NCBI GenBank assembly: GCA_046160485.1
Contig: JBJXGV010000008.1
Span: forward strand, 46,485 to 110,484
DNA: 64,000 nucleotides
Direction of reading: 5' to 3'
Source of the DNA: JBJXGV01 sp046160485
GTDB taxonomy: Bacteria > Orphanbacterota > Orphanbacteria > JBJXGV01
In this document: piece by piece, positions 32,662 to 41,970 of the stretch
Position numbering within the stretch: the first letter of the stretch is position 1
Layout of the letters: every line of letters begins with the position of its first letter
The notes under the pieces: generated by a model
What the model saw: the letters and a program-made list of their open reading frames with translations, nothing else
Database searches by the model: none
What the model was told of the DNA's origin: nothing
Program-made: the position numbers and the translations under genes

Positions 32662-34431
32662 TCAACGGTTCCCTTCTTGCGCCTGACGAGCCACGCGCTC
32701 CGCGGCCGCCAGCGCGGCATCCCGCGCCGCCGTCTGGCCCGTGATCTCATAGACGCGAGCAAGATTGTGCAGCGGATCGGGCCAACTGGGGGCAAGACGC
32801 GCGGCCTCGCGAAACTCACGCTCGGCACTCGCCAAGTCTCCGTCTTCCGCGAGCAAGATGCCAAGATTATTCCGCGCCGTCGGAAATTCGGGGCGGATTC
32901 GAACGGCCGCGGAGAGCTGATCGAGGGCCTCGCGCGGCCGCTCCATTCGGCGCAACACGTCGGCGTACTCGAAGCGCATAAACGCGAGTGTGTCGGCGAG
33001 TGCGACGGCGCGGCGATAGTTCTCCGCGGCCTCGACAAGTTGGTTTCCGGCCGAGTAAATGCGGCCGCGATTGAGGAAGTGGTTCACGGATTCGTAGTCG
33101 CGCGGATCGGGACCGGCCCACGTCGGGACGCTTAGAAGCGCGAGGACGGCCGCGATGAAGGCGCCTGCGCCCGCGAGCGGTTTCACGGCGCGTTCGCGCG
33201 CCCACTGCGACGTCCGCACGAGTGCATACGCCGCGAAGATCATCAGCACTGGCGCGAGCGCAACGCGGTAGCGCGACACAACGAAGAACAGCGCGAGCGC
33301 CGCGACGTTCACGAGCGCGAAGAGATGGAGGAAGAGAAACTCGCCGGCGCGAGCGCGCGAGAGAATCATCCCGAGAAAGCCGAGCGCGGCGACGACGGCG
33401 AACGAGAGAGACAAAACATCGAGCACCGGCGCCGCATCGCGCAGCACGTAGAGGCTCTCGTTGTCGGGACGCTCGACGCCCTCGAAGACGATGATGACTT
33501 TCTTGCACAAGAGTCCGGCCGCGCGCATCGGATTCGCCAGCATCTCGCGCAACGCCTGTCCGTACCAAAAGCTCGACGCCTCGCCCGCGGTCAACGCACC
33601 CTCCGTCCGGCGAACCGCCTCCATCTGAAAATCGATCCGCTCGTACAGAGGGTCGGGGCGCACGAACATCGGATTCGTGTACGTCCCCGTCGCTGCCTCG
33701 TGATTGCCGATATAGAAGTTTTGCCCGCCTTGCGACGTGACGAGGATCCATTCTCCCTCGGCGCGGAAATTGTGAAGCGTCACAGGGAGAATCGCGAGCG
33801 CCACACCCGCCGCGAACGCGATCGACGCCGCGAGATCGCGAGCGCGGAAGTAGAAAAGTAGCGCCGCCGCGGGAGCGAAGAGAATGAGGTTTTCGCGCGT
33901 GAGCGTTGCGCATCCGAGCAAGATGCCCGCAATCCCCGCGCGCACCGCGGAATCGCGCGTTGGCGCGGGCGCAGTCCGGCGCGCGATCGGCTCGACGATG
34001 TAGAGAAGCAACGTGGTCAGAAAAACCGTGAGCGACGTCTTCATGATCTGGCCCTCGTAGTACGGGAACACCCCGTAGAGGAGTGCGAGTATTCCCGCCA
34101 CGAGACCCGCCGTGCGGCCGAAGAGTCGTGCGCCGAGGCTCGCCGTGAAGACGACGGTGGCCGCGCCAAGTACGCACTGTATCGCGCGCACAGCGAGGAA
34201 CTCGCGGCCGAAAAGTTTGTAGATCGCGGCGAGGAAATACGAGTAGAACGGCGCTTGATAGAACGCGCTCCGAAGCGGCTCGCCCGCGAGAATGCGCTGC
34301 GCCTCCGCGTCGTACGCGCGCGGGTCGAGAATCAGGATGTCGGCAAGGTCGTAGCCGCGAAGCTGCGCGATATAGAGCGCGCGAATCGCGAGTGCGGCGC
34401 CGAAGAGCAAGAGCGCGTCGCGCCGTCGCAC
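32662..34431 (-). CDS. Polytopic glycosyltransferase (GT-C/family 39-like) fused to TPR domain
   Basis: 589 residues, GTG start. About ten membrane helices occupy 1-430. After the first helix the loop L-I-L-D-P-R-A-Y-D-A-E-A contains the acidic residue expected in GT-C enzymes of the PMT/ArnT group, and F-Y-Q-A-P-F-Y-S-Y-F-L-A is a typical following motif. From about 455 three to four TPRs follow, such as N-F-P-T-A-R-N-N-L-G-I-L-L-type units. The fusion could hold a protein substrate or partner in the periplasm. Overlaps the DUF1460 gene frame at the TTGA; follows the metallolyase gene by five bases. Confidence 0.78.
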   Translation of the reverse strand: MRRRDALLLFGAALAIRALYIAQLRGYDLADILILDPRAYDAEAQRILAGEPLRSAFYQAPFYSYFLAAIYKLFGREFLAVRAIQCVLGAATVVFTASLGARLFGRTAGLVAGILALLYGVFPYYEGQIMKTSLTVFLTTLLLYIVEPIARRTAPAPTRDSAVRAGIAGILLGCATLTRENLILFAPAAALLFYFRARDLAASIAFAAGVALAILPVTLHNFRAEGEWILVTSQGGQNFYIGNHEAATGTYTNPMFVRPDPLYERIDFQMEAVRRTEGALTAGEASSFWYGQALREMLANPMRAAGLLCKKVIIVFEGVERPDNESLYVLRDAAPVLDVLSLSFAVVAALGFLGMILSRARAGEFLFLHLFALVNVAALALFFVVSRYRVALAPVLMIFAAYALVRTSQWARERAVKPLAGAGAFIAAVLALLSVPTWAGPDPRDYESVNHFLNRGRIYSAGNQLVEAAENYRRAVALADTLAFMRFEYADVLRRMERPREALDQLSAAVRIRPEFPTARNNLGILLAEDGDLASAEREFREAARLAPSWPDPLHNLARVYEITGQTAARDAALAAAERVARQAQEGNR

Positions 34432-34436
34432 CGCGC

Positions 34437-35687
34437 TTACGCCTCGAGCAGGAGGGCTTCGATCTCTTCGGGCGTCAGAGTGCGCTTCGACAACTTAGCG
34501 CAAGAGAGAATCCGGCTGACAAGCTCCGCGGGCGCGGCGTGACCGCGCCGCTCGAGCCAATAGAGCACGTTGGATTCGCCGCTCATAGGCCCGATCTCAA
34601 TCTCTTGCGTGCGGCCGACGAGGTGCGCGGGGACGCCGGAGTAAACGTAGTCGACGAGATCGCGCTCGCCCTTGCGCTCGGCCTTGATGATCGCTGCCGC
34701 GTGCACGCCGGTGCCGGTGCGGAATGCGTCGCTTCCGACTACGGGATAGTTGCACGGGATCGGAACGCCGCACGCGCGCGCCGCGAGTTCGCAGTATTCG
34801 GGCAGGCGCGAGAGATCGGCGTCGATTGCACCCAGGAGCCGTAGGTTGACGAGCAACAGTTCCATCTCCGTGTTGCCGACGCGTTCGCCGATGCCGAGCG
34901 CCGTTCCATGGAGGCGATCCGCGCCCGCTTCCCACGCCGCGAGCGCGTTCGTGACGGCGAACCCGCGATCGCGATGCCCATGCCAATCGACCGCGACGTC
35001 CTCGCCCGTATCGCGAATCACCTCGCGAATGAACTTAACGAGCGCACGCGCGCCATCGGACGTGGCATGTCCAACCGTGTCCGAAAGGCAGGCGCGCCGC
35101 GCGCCGCATTCGATCGCGGTCGTGTAGAGGCGCCGAATCGTTTCCGGCGCCGCGCGCGTCGTATCCTCGGTCACGTACATCACCGGAAGTCCCTTCGAGA
35201 CCGCGTAACTCACCGCTTCTTCGGTGTGGCGCAGCAGCCGATCGATATCCCAGCCTTCGGTGTACTGGCGAATCGGGCTCGACCCGATGAATGTCGCGGC
35301 CTCGATCGCGATGCCCGCCGCCTCGGAGACCTCGACGATCGGCTCGATGTCGCGAATCATCGTGCGCGCGGCGCAATTCGGCGAAATCCGCAGCCCGGCG
35401 CGCACGATCTCCTTCGCAAGCAGGAGAACATCGGCCTTCGCGCGCGGTCCCGCACCCGGCAACCCGATGTCCGCCGCGCGAATCCCGAGCGCATCCATCA
35501 GGTGGATGAGCTGCACCTTTTCTTCCGGGCTCGGATCGGTGACCGAAGGCGATTGCAAACCGTCGCGAAGCGTTTCGTCGTTGAGCACGACGGAGCGTCG
35601 CGGCGGACGCGACTCGGCACGCGCGGACTCCGCGTTCCAATCGTAGATGAGGTCGTGGATGTTCATGCGGTGCGTCGAATTTATCAT
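34437..35687 (-). CDS. DRE-TIM metallolyase: 2-isopropylmalate/homocitrate/citramalate synthase family
   Basis: 416 residues from ATG 35687, which overlaps the folC stop (ATGA). A second ATG at 35666 is possible. The catalytic barrel is complete: N-D-E-T-L-R-D-G-L-Q near 35, metal site D-W-H-G-H-R-D-R-G near 225, and L-G-I-G-E-R-V-G-N-T-E. It condenses acetyl-CoA with a 2-oxo acid. The first conserved motif is N-D-E-T instead of the common F-D-T-T. No LeuA-type C-terminal regulatory domain of about 120 residues follows, so feedback control by leucine is unlikely. No other leu genes are near, so the exact substrate is open. Confidence 0.85.
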   Translation of the reverse strand: MINSTHRMNIHDLIYDWNAESARAESRPPRRSVVLNDETLRDGLQSPSVTDPSPEEKVQLIHLMDALGIRAADIGLPGAGPRAKADVLLLAKEIVRAGLRISPNCAARTMIRDIEPIVEVSEAAGIAIEAATFIGSSPIRQYTEGWDIDRLLRHTEEAVSYAVSKGLPVMYVTEDTTRAAPETIRRLYTTAIECGARRACLSDTVGHATSDGARALVKFIREVIRDTGEDVAVDWHGHRDRGFAVTNALAAWEAGADRLHGTALGIGERVGNTEMELLLVNLRLLGAIDADLSRLPEYCELAARACGVPIPCNYPVVGSDAFRTGTGVHAAAIIKAERKGERDLVDYVYSGVPAHLVGRTQEIEIGPMSGESNVLYWLERRGHAAPAELVSRILSCAKLSKRTLTPEEIEALLLEA

Positions 35688-37051
35688 CCGGTCTTCGACA
35701 CGGGCAAGGCGCTTTCCGGAGCGAGGAGCCCCTCGCGGCGCAATAGCTCGCGCACCACGCCAACGAGATAGAGCGAGCCGGTGACGAGAATCAGATCGCC
35801 GTCGCGCGCGACCTCGCGGGCGCGCGCGAGCGCGTCGGCCGGCGACGGAATCGCCTCGCGCGGCGGCGAAGCGGAGACTCCCTCGGCGACCGCCAGCAGT
35901 GCGCCGACGGGCGCGTTGCGCGTGTTCGGCGCCTCGCTGAGGAGGAGGTGCGCGGCGCGCTGTTGCAGCGCCGCGAGCATCCCCCGCTGATCTTTGTCGC
36001 GCGAGGCCGCGAAGAGCGCAACGATACGCCGCCCCGGATAGATGCGATCGACGGACGCGAGCAACTCCACGATCGAGTACGGATTGTGCGCGCCGTCCAG
36101 AAGAATCGCCGGCGTGCCCGCGATCTCCTCGAACCGCCCCGCCCAGCGCGCGGTCGCAAACGCCGTGCGCGCCGCGTCGTCGCTCACGGGGAAACCGGCA
36201 TCGCCGAGCAGCTCGATCGCCTTCATCGCCACGGCCGCGTTTTGCACTTGGAACATGCCGGGGAGCGCGATGTGCATGGCGTCGATCGAACGTTCGCCGC
36301 GATAGTCGAAGACGCTCCCGCCTCGATCGACCGCGCGTTCCTGCCACGAGAAATCGCGCGGCGGCTCGTGGAGAACCGCGCCGCGACGCCGCGCTTCCGC
36401 GACGATCGCGCGATGCGCCTCGCGCCGCTGCGGCGCCGTCACCGCGGGTACGCCCGGCCGGAGGATGCCCGCCTTCTCGCCGGCGATCGCGCCGAGCGTT
36501 GTGCCGAGCGTGTGCGTGTGATCGAGCGAGATCGACGTGATGACGGAGACGAGCGGCTCCACGACGTTCGTCGCATCGAGCCGGCCGCCGAGACCGACTT
36601 CGAGCACCGCGATGTCGACGCGCGCCGCGCCGAAGTGAAGAAACGCGGCGGCCGTCACGATCTCGAACCAGGTGCGATAACACGGCGCCACGCCCGGCCG
36701 CCCTTCGAGAGACGGGGCGATCTCGGCGATACACGCCGCGAACTCCTCCGGGGAAATGAGTGCGCCGTCGACAGTGATGCGTTCGCGCAGCGATTCAAGG
36801 TGCGGCGACGTGTAGAGGCCGACGCGCAATCCGCTCGCGCGCAACGCCCCCGCCACGAGAGTCGCGACGGAGCCTTTGCCTTTCGTCCCCGCGACGAGAA
36901 TCGAAGGAAAACGCCTCTCGGGCGCGCCGAGGTCCGCGAGAAAGAGGCGGTAGCCGTCGAGATCCCACGCCATCGTTCCGGCGGCGCCGGACGGCGTCAG
37001 CTCGTAGTTGATGAACCGGTTGAGATAGGCGACTGCGTCGTCGTAGCGCAT
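35684..37051 (-). CDS. folC: Folylpolyglutamate synthase / dihydrofolate synthase
   Basis: 455 residues. The P-loop V-A-G-T-K-G-K-G-S-V-A lies at 53-63. The Mur-ligase folate signature G-L-G-G-R-L-D-A-T-N-V, the S-I-S-L-D-H-T-H-T-L-G segment and D-G-A-H-N-P in the C-terminal domain are all present. It adds glutamate to dihydropteroate and to folates. Starts with ATG 38 bases after lolA and overlaps the metallolyase gene. Confidence 0.94.
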   Translation of the reverse strand: MRYDDAVAYLNRFINYELTPSGAAGTMAWDLDGYRLFLADLGAPERRFPSILVAGTKGKGSVATLVAGALRASGLRVGLYTSPHLESLRERITVDGALISPEEFAACIAEIAPSLEGRPGVAPCYRTWFEIVTAAAFLHFGAARVDIAVLEVGLGGRLDATNVVEPLVSVITSISLDHTHTLGTTLGAIAGEKAGILRPGVPAVTAPQRREAHRAIVAEARRRGAVLHEPPRDFSWQERAVDRGGSVFDYRGERSIDAMHIALPGMFQVQNAAVAMKAIELLGDAGFPVSDDAARTAFATARWAGRFEEIAGTPAILLDGAHNPYSIVELLASVDRIYPGRRIVALFAASRDKDQRGMLAALQQRAAHLLLSEAPNTRNAPVGALLAVAEGVSASPPREAIPSPADALARAREVARDGDLILVTGSLYLVGVVRELLRREGLLAPESALPVSKTG

Positions 37052-37088
37052 CGTAGGGACGCCCGGGGAGTGGCGGCGCGGCCTCCGG

Positions 37089-37799
37089 TCAGGGTTTCAT
37101 CTCGATGATCTCGGTGCCTTCGGGAAGGCTCACGCGAAACATCGAATCGGGGAGCCCGGCGTTACGTGTCAGATTCTCGAAGACGAAGAGCGTCTCGTCG
37201 CCGTTGGATTCGCGGAAACGCGTCTGCGTCGGCAGCCAGCGGCGCGTATCGATGACGAGAGTGATCTCGTCGATGTCTTCGGCCGCGGCGGTGCCCGCGA
37301 GCGGCTTCGCGACGAGCAAGCGCGTGCTTCCCTTCCGCTTCACCTCGCTGAACCGAAAGTGGTTCGAAGCCTCGGCGAAAGAGCCGCCGAATCCGAGTAG
37401 CAGCGCGGAGACCGTCGACTCCCCGCGCACGCGAAACCGGTGAGCCTGCTCCAAGTCCGGGTAGTAAAGCGTGACGATCGAGTCCGACACCGCAAGGACA
37501 CTCGAGTCGGGAGAGTCGTAGCGGATGAGGAGCGCGTCCGGTCTCTGGAAGAAAAGTTGGCCGCGCGACGAGAGTGTTTCCTCGAACGCCGGCACGAACT
37601 TCGTCTGCGTAAACCGCGACGACAGATCGCGCATCGATTTCTGGGCGGTCTCGATCGAATCGAGGAGCGCCGGGCGTGCCGCTGAAACCGGGTCGCGTGC
37701 GCCGGCGGTGGCGGCGGCCGCGGCGAACGTGACGAACGCGACGCATATCGCACTGCACGCTACGCTACGAAAGAGTCGAACTCCTCTGCTGCTCCTCAA
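37089..37799 (-). CDS. lolA: LolA-like outer-membrane lipoprotein carrier
   Basis: 236 residues, TTG start behind AAGGAG. A signal peptide occupies about 1-32. The mature domain has the LolA pattern M-R-D-L-S-S-R-F-T-Q-T-K, then G-Q-L-F-F-Q-R-P-D-A-L-L-I-R-Y and V-S-D-S-I-V-T-L-Y-Y-P-D-L. It would carry lipoproteins from the inner to the outer membrane, which supports a two-membrane envelope. It lies 27 bases after the MFS-SpeE-TPR gene. Confidence 0.88.
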   Translation of the reverse strand: MRSSRGVRLFRSVACSAICVAFVTFAAAAATAGARDPVSAARPALLDSIETAQKSMRDLSSRFTQTKFVPAFEETLSSRGQLFFQRPDALLIRYDSPDSSVLAVSDSIVTLYYPDLEQAHRFRVRGESTVSALLLGFGGSFAEASNHFRFSEVKRKGSTRLLVAKPLAGTAAAEDIDEITLVIDTRRWLPTQTRFRESNGDETLFVFENLTRNAGLPDSMFRVSLPEGTEIIEMKP

Positions 37800-37826
37800 G
37801 ATTCTCCTTGTGGCATTCGAGCGGGC

Positions 37827-40800
37827 CTACTTCGCCGGCACCTGTCCCTCACGAACCAGCTTGAGATTGCGCTGGAACTCGGCGTTCGACGGCTCCATCT
37901 GCACGAGCCGCTCCCACAACCGGATCGATTCTTTCTGTCTGCCGCTCTGAGTCGTGAGCGACGCGAGATTGAAGAGCGTCGGCACGTCGTTCGGAGCAGC
38001 GCGATGAAGTTCGCTGTATTCCTCGATTGCCAGGTCGAGCTTTCCGGTCTGCGCGTAGGTGAACGCGAGCTTCGACCGTGCGTCGGAATCATCCGGACTC
38101 ACCTCGACCGCACGCAAGTAGTCCGACATCGCCCCGGCGAAGTCCCCCTCCATCGCGGAAATGTCTCCGCGCAAGCGAAACACGACCGAATCATCCGGGC
38201 GCTCGTCGATGAGAATGCCGAGCTGGCCCCGCGCCTCGCGTTGGCGCCCCGCCGCAGCGAGCACGGTGGCGAGACCGACGCGCGCCTCGCGCAATTTCGG
38301 ATCGAGTCGCACCGCTTCCGCGAGAACCTCCGACGCCGCGTTCGCGTCACTGGCGCCGATGGCCATGCCGTAGTAGTACAGGAAGCGCGCGTCCTTCGGC
38401 GCGGCCGAGATCGCTTCGCGATGCAGCGCGACCGCCCCGTCGAGGTTCCCCGCGCCCGCGAGGGCCTCCCCCTCCTCCGCGAGATACTCGGCGAGCGTTT
38501 CGGCGATGTTGCTCTCCCCCGGCGACAGACGGTGCGCTTGTCGAAGACTCTCGATCGCGGCGCGCCGTTCGCCGGAGCGAGCTTGAATTACGCCCTGCAA
38601 GAAGAAGTGCCTCGCCCCGGCGCCCTCCGCAACAGCACGCCCGACGGTCGCGCCCATCTCGCCGGCCGGCATTCCCGTCAACAGCGGCAAAATCGGCTGG
38701 TGAATTCCGAGAATCTTGCTGAGATGAACGAGCGTGAAATCCTTGTAGAGGTTCCGCGGCGCCGAGAACTCGAGCTGCGCGCGATCGTCCGTGTGAACCG
38801 CCGTGCCGGGCGGCACGAACGACGCGAGCCCGTCGAAAGTCGTGATAAACGTGCCGAGCAGGTCGTACACACTCGAGACGCCGATTCGGGTCAGGTCGGC
38901 CTGGATCGCCGGTTGGCTGACGCGCGCGATGAGGTCGTCGAACGCGAGCCGCGGCGGACCGTCGGTGCCGATGAGCAAAAGGTCGCCGAGATGCGACAAG
39001 AACACGGCGCCGTTCGGAAACGCCTCGCGATAGGTCGCCAGCATGATGGCGAGGTCGTCCTCCGAGAGGTCGTAGAGGTTCGTCCACTGGCACATGACGC
39101 CGCCGGGCGCCAGACGCGACTTCGCGAGCGTGAGAAACTCGCGCGTGAAGAGGCTCCCGACCCCGGCGATCCACGGATTCGACGGTTCGGAGATGATGAC
39201 GTCGAACCGCTCGCGAGTCTGTTGAAGGAAATTGCGGCCGTCGCCGATCGTAATCGTAAGCCGCGGATCGTTGAGCGCATCGCCGCTCGCCTCTGCGAAA
39301 AGCTGCGCCGCCTCGACGACCTCCGGCGAGATTTCGAGGCATTCGATCTTGTCGACGGGATGGCGCGCAACGGAGCCGATCGTCACACCGGAACCGAGGC
39401 CGATCACCAGCACGTTCTTCGGATTCGCGTGGAAGAACATCGGCAGATGCGCGGAGGTCACCTGCGTGATCATGTCCTTGCCCGTCGAGGCGTCGGTCTT
39501 CCCGTTGATCTGCATATATCGGTAGCGCTGTCCATCGACGACGGCGACGGTTGCCTCCGGTCCCTCGCGATACGAGAGCATCGTGTAGTCGCGCCGCGCC
39601 TTGAGGAACTCGTCGATCTGCTTGTAGTGCGCGGCGTAGAAGTAGACCCCGCTGCGCTGCAAGTAGCGATCCCAACTCGGGAACGCGAGGCTCGCACCGA
39701 GCGCGACTGCCGAGATGATCGCGACCGGAACAAACGCCCGCGAACGCGCCAGGAGAAGCAGCGCGAGCGAAACCAGGAGGAAAAGCGACGCCATCGCCAC
39801 GAGTCCGCGCTCCAGGCCGAGCAATGGAATGAGCGAAAGCCCGGCGAGGAACGCGCCGAGAATCGAGCCCGCGGTGTTGGCCGCGTAGAGACGGCCCACG
39901 GCCGCGCCCGCGTCCCGCACACCGGCGCCGATCGCTCGCACGGCCACCGGAAACGCCGCGCCCAAGAAGAACGTCGCGGGGAACATCACGAGAAACGCGA
40001 GCAAGAATTTGACGAGGATCGAAGCGTTCCAGTCGAGGCCGAGGGAGAGTTGGAGCCGCAGGTAGTGAAGCGGCAGCGTTCCGAGATAGCGATTGCCGAT
40101 CAGGACGGCGAGACCAGCGGCAGCGATCAGAAGTGCCAAGAGACGCGCCGGATCGCGCGTGCGCGACGCAAGCCGCCCGCCCCAGAGGCCGCCGAGCGCG
40201 AGACCAACCAAGTACGTTCCCAGCATCGTCGAGAACGCGTAGACGGTCGTGCCGAGCGACAAGAGGAGCGCGCGCGTCCAGAACACCTCGAGAGCGAGCG
40301 CGGAGAATCCGACGACAGCGTAGAGCGAGTAGATCGCGAACGCGAAGGGCCGGGATGCGATCGTGCTCGTCGCCGCGACGCTCGACGCGGTGTCAGTCGC
40401 GTCGAGCGGCTGCGCGGCCTCGACCGCCGACAGGCTTCTCTCGCGGCCGGCGAGTGCGAGAATCGCGACGCCGACGGTGAGATTGCAAACGACGGCGAGG
40501 ATGTTCGTCGTCGCCATTCCGAGGGCCGGGATCAGGATGTATCCGGTGACGAGCGTGCCCGCGGCCGCGCCGCCCGTGTTCGCGAAGTAGAGAAGACCCG
40601 CTTGGCGTCCCAGGTCGCTCTCGGTGCGCACGAAGTGGCGCATCATCGCGGGGAGCGTCCCGCCCATCAGGAAAGTCGGCACGAGGAGCACGACAAACAC
40701 GAGAGCGAAGCGGGCGACGCCGAAGAATGTTCCGCCGCCGTCGGCTCCGGCGAGCGCACCGGTCGCCAGCGCCTGCGCGCCGCGAAGCAGCAGCGGCAGC

Positions 40801-41054
40801 ACGAGCGCCGCCGCGCCAATACCGATCTCGAGGAGCCCATAGAGCCGCAGAGGCCGATCAGAGCGCCTTGTGGCGTGCCCGATGACGAGGCTGCCGGCCG
40901 CGAGTCCGCCGAGAAACGCGGCCAGCACGGTGCCGAGCGCGAGCACAGTCGAACCGAAAATAAGCGCGAGGGAACGAAACCAAAGCGTCTCGTACGCCAA
41001 TCCCGCGGCGCCCGAGAGCGAGAATAGAAGCATTAAGGTAAATCGACGGCGCAT
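37827..41054 (-). CDS. MFS-like membrane domain fused to spermidine-synthase-like domain and TPRs
   Basis: 1075 residues. Twelve or so membrane helices (about 5-480) begin with S-G-A-A-G-L-A-Y-E-T-L-W-F-R, the usual start of fused MFS/spermidine synthase proteins. A Rossmann methyltransferase-like SpeE domain (about 500-740) has V-L-V-I-G-L-G-S-G-V-T-I-G-S, the acidic E-C-L-E-I-S-P-E-V-V and I-I-S-E-P-S-N-P-W-I-A-G. The last 250 residues are TPRs. Members of this family often lack true polyamine synthase activity and are poorly understood. The TPR tail suggests a scaffold. Downstream of the HEAT gene by 38 bases. Confidence 0.85.
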   Translation of the reverse strand: MRRRFTLMLLFSLSGAAGLAYETLWFRSLALIFGSTVLALGTVLAAFLGGLAAGSLVIGHATRRSDRPLRLYGLLEIGIGAAALVLPLLLRGAQALATGALAGADGGGTFFGVARFALVFVVLLVPTFLMGGTLPAMMRHFVRTESDLGRQAGLLYFANTGGAAAGTLVTGYILIPALGMATTNILAVVCNLTVGVAILALAGRERSLSAVEAAQPLDATDTASSVAATSTIASRPFAFAIYSLYAVVGFSALALEVFWTRALLLSLGTTVYAFSTMLGTYLVGLALGGLWGGRLASRTRDPARLLALLIAAAGLAVLIGNRYLGTLPLHYLRLQLSLGLDWNASILVKFLLAFLVMFPATFFLGAAFPVAVRAIGAGVRDAGAAVGRLYAANTAGSILGAFLAGLSLIPLLGLERGLVAMASLFLLVSLALLLLARSRAFVPVAIISAVALGASLAFPSWDRYLQRSGVYFYAAHYKQIDEFLKARRDYTMLSYREGPEATVAVVDGQRYRYMQINGKTDASTGKDMITQVTSAHLPMFFHANPKNVLVIGLGSGVTIGSVARHPVDKIECLEISPEVVEAAQLFAEASGDALNDPRLTITIGDGRNFLQQTRERFDVIISEPSNPWIAGVGSLFTREFLTLAKSRLAPGGVMCQWTNLYDLSEDDLAIMLATYREAFPNGAVFLSHLGDLLLIGTDGPPRLAFDDLIARVSQPAIQADLTRIGVSSVYDLLGTFITTFDGLASFVPPGTAVHTDDRAQLEFSAPRNLYKDFTLVHLSKILGIHQPILPLLTGMPAGEMGATVGRAVAEGAGARHFFLQGVIQARSGERRAAIESLRQAHRLSPGESNIAETLAEYLAEEGEALAGAGNLDGAVALHREAISAAPKDARFLYYYGMAIGASDANAASEVLAEAVRLDPKLREARVGLATVLAAAGRQREARGQLGILIDERPDDSVVFRLRGDISAMEGDFAGAMSDYLRAVEVSPDDSDARSKLAFTYAQTGKLDLAIEEYSELHRAAPNDVPTLFNLASLTTQSGRQKESIRLWERLVQMEPSNAEFQRNLKLVREGQVPAK

Positions 41055-41092
41055 CGACTCCGAACTCGAGACCGGGGAGGGATTCCCGGCGG

Positions 41093-41725
41093 CTACTTCT
41101 TCTCGGCCGCCTTGCGCTTCACGGCGCGGTCGATCCGGACGAGGGCATCATCGACGAAGAAACGGACGAGTTCGTCGGAGTCGCTTGCTAGCGCCTTGAG
41201 TGGCGGGATCGCGCGCGGGTCGCCGATGAGACCGAGCGAGTACGCGGCGTCTTGCCGGATCTCGGAGCGCTGGTCGGAAAGCGCGGCGATCAGCGGATCG
41301 ATCGCACGCGGTTCCTCCATGCGGCCGAGCGCACGGGCAGCCTGCGTCCGTACGGTGACCTCGGCATCATTCGCGAACATTGCGAGCAGCGGATCGACGG
41401 CACGATCATCGTCGATGAAGCTGAGCGTAAACGCGGCGTATTCACGGACCCGCGCGTCGTCGTTGGAAAGAGTCGCGATGAGCGGCTCGACTGACGGCTC
41501 GCCGAGGATGCGCAGCTTGAAGAACATGCGATCACGCATCGGCGTGTTGCCTTCGCGGATCGCGGAGATCATCGTGTCGAGTGCAATCCGCGCCGCACCC
41601 GCGGGATCGGCGCCGTCATCCTGCGCGACGAGTGCGGCCGGCGCCAAAGACGCGAGCAGCACAATCGCCAAGGCAATCCGCCGCCCGCGCCCCGCGAGCC
41701 CGTCGGTGTCGTGTGCGCTACGCAT
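41093..41725 (-). CDS. Secreted HEAT-repeat protein
   Basis: 210 residues from ATG 41725. A signal peptide occupies about 12-34 (A-L-A-I-V-L-L-A-S-L-A-P-A-A). Four to five HEAT repeats of 31 residues follow, each with the pattern V-x-P-L-I-A-x-L-S-D-x-x-x-x-x-R-x-x-A-A-x-x-L-G. They end in a Lys-rich tail (K-R-K-A-A-E-K-K). Such repeats bind other proteins. No enzyme domain. Confidence 0.8.
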   Translation of the reverse strand: MRSAHDTDGLAGRGRRIALAIVLLASLAPAALVAQDDGADPAGAARIALDTMISAIREGNTPMRDRMFFKLRILGEPSVEPLIATLSNDDARVREYAAFTLSFIDDDRAVDPLLAMFANDAEVTVRTQAARALGRMEEPRAIDPLIAALSDQRSEIRQDAAYSLGLIGDPRAIPPLKALASDSDELVRFFVDDALVRIDRAVKRKAAEKK

Positions 41726-41733
41726 GCGGGCCA

Positions 41734-41928
41734 CTATACGCAAAGCAGTCGGCGGATTCTCTTCGCGTCGCCCTTGTCGAGGACGACGTCCTCACGCAGC
41801 TGCCGCTTCGTCTTGCGATTCTTGCTCGTAAGGAGGTGCCGCTTGTAGGCCTTGCTCCGGACGACCTTCCCTGTCTTCGTAATCTTGAAGCGCTTCGCGG
41901 CGCTCCGATTCGTCTTCATCTTGGGCAT
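41734..41928 (-). CDS. rpmI: Ribosomal protein bL35
   Basis: 64 residues, typical for bL35: M-P-K-M-K-T-N-R-S-A-A-K-R-F at the N-terminus and K-R-H-L-L-T-S-K-N-R-K in the middle. rplT (bL20) and infC, its usual neighbours, are absent here. This gene lies instead between a small zinc-ribbon gene and a HEAT protein. Confidence 0.96.
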   Translation of the reverse strand: MPKMKTNRSAAKRFKITKTGKVVRSKAYKRHLLTSKNRKTKRQLREDVVLDKGDAKRIRRLLCV

Positions 41929-41970
41929 TTCGGACTCGCTTCCTGGATAAGACCGTCTGACTCGCCGTGA

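Noticed and set aside
38004..41027. Plus-strand frame of 1007 codons opposite the MFS-SpeE-TPR gene
   Set aside because: Charged low-complexity translation and no homology by eye. The minus strand encodes membrane helices and a Rossmann motif.
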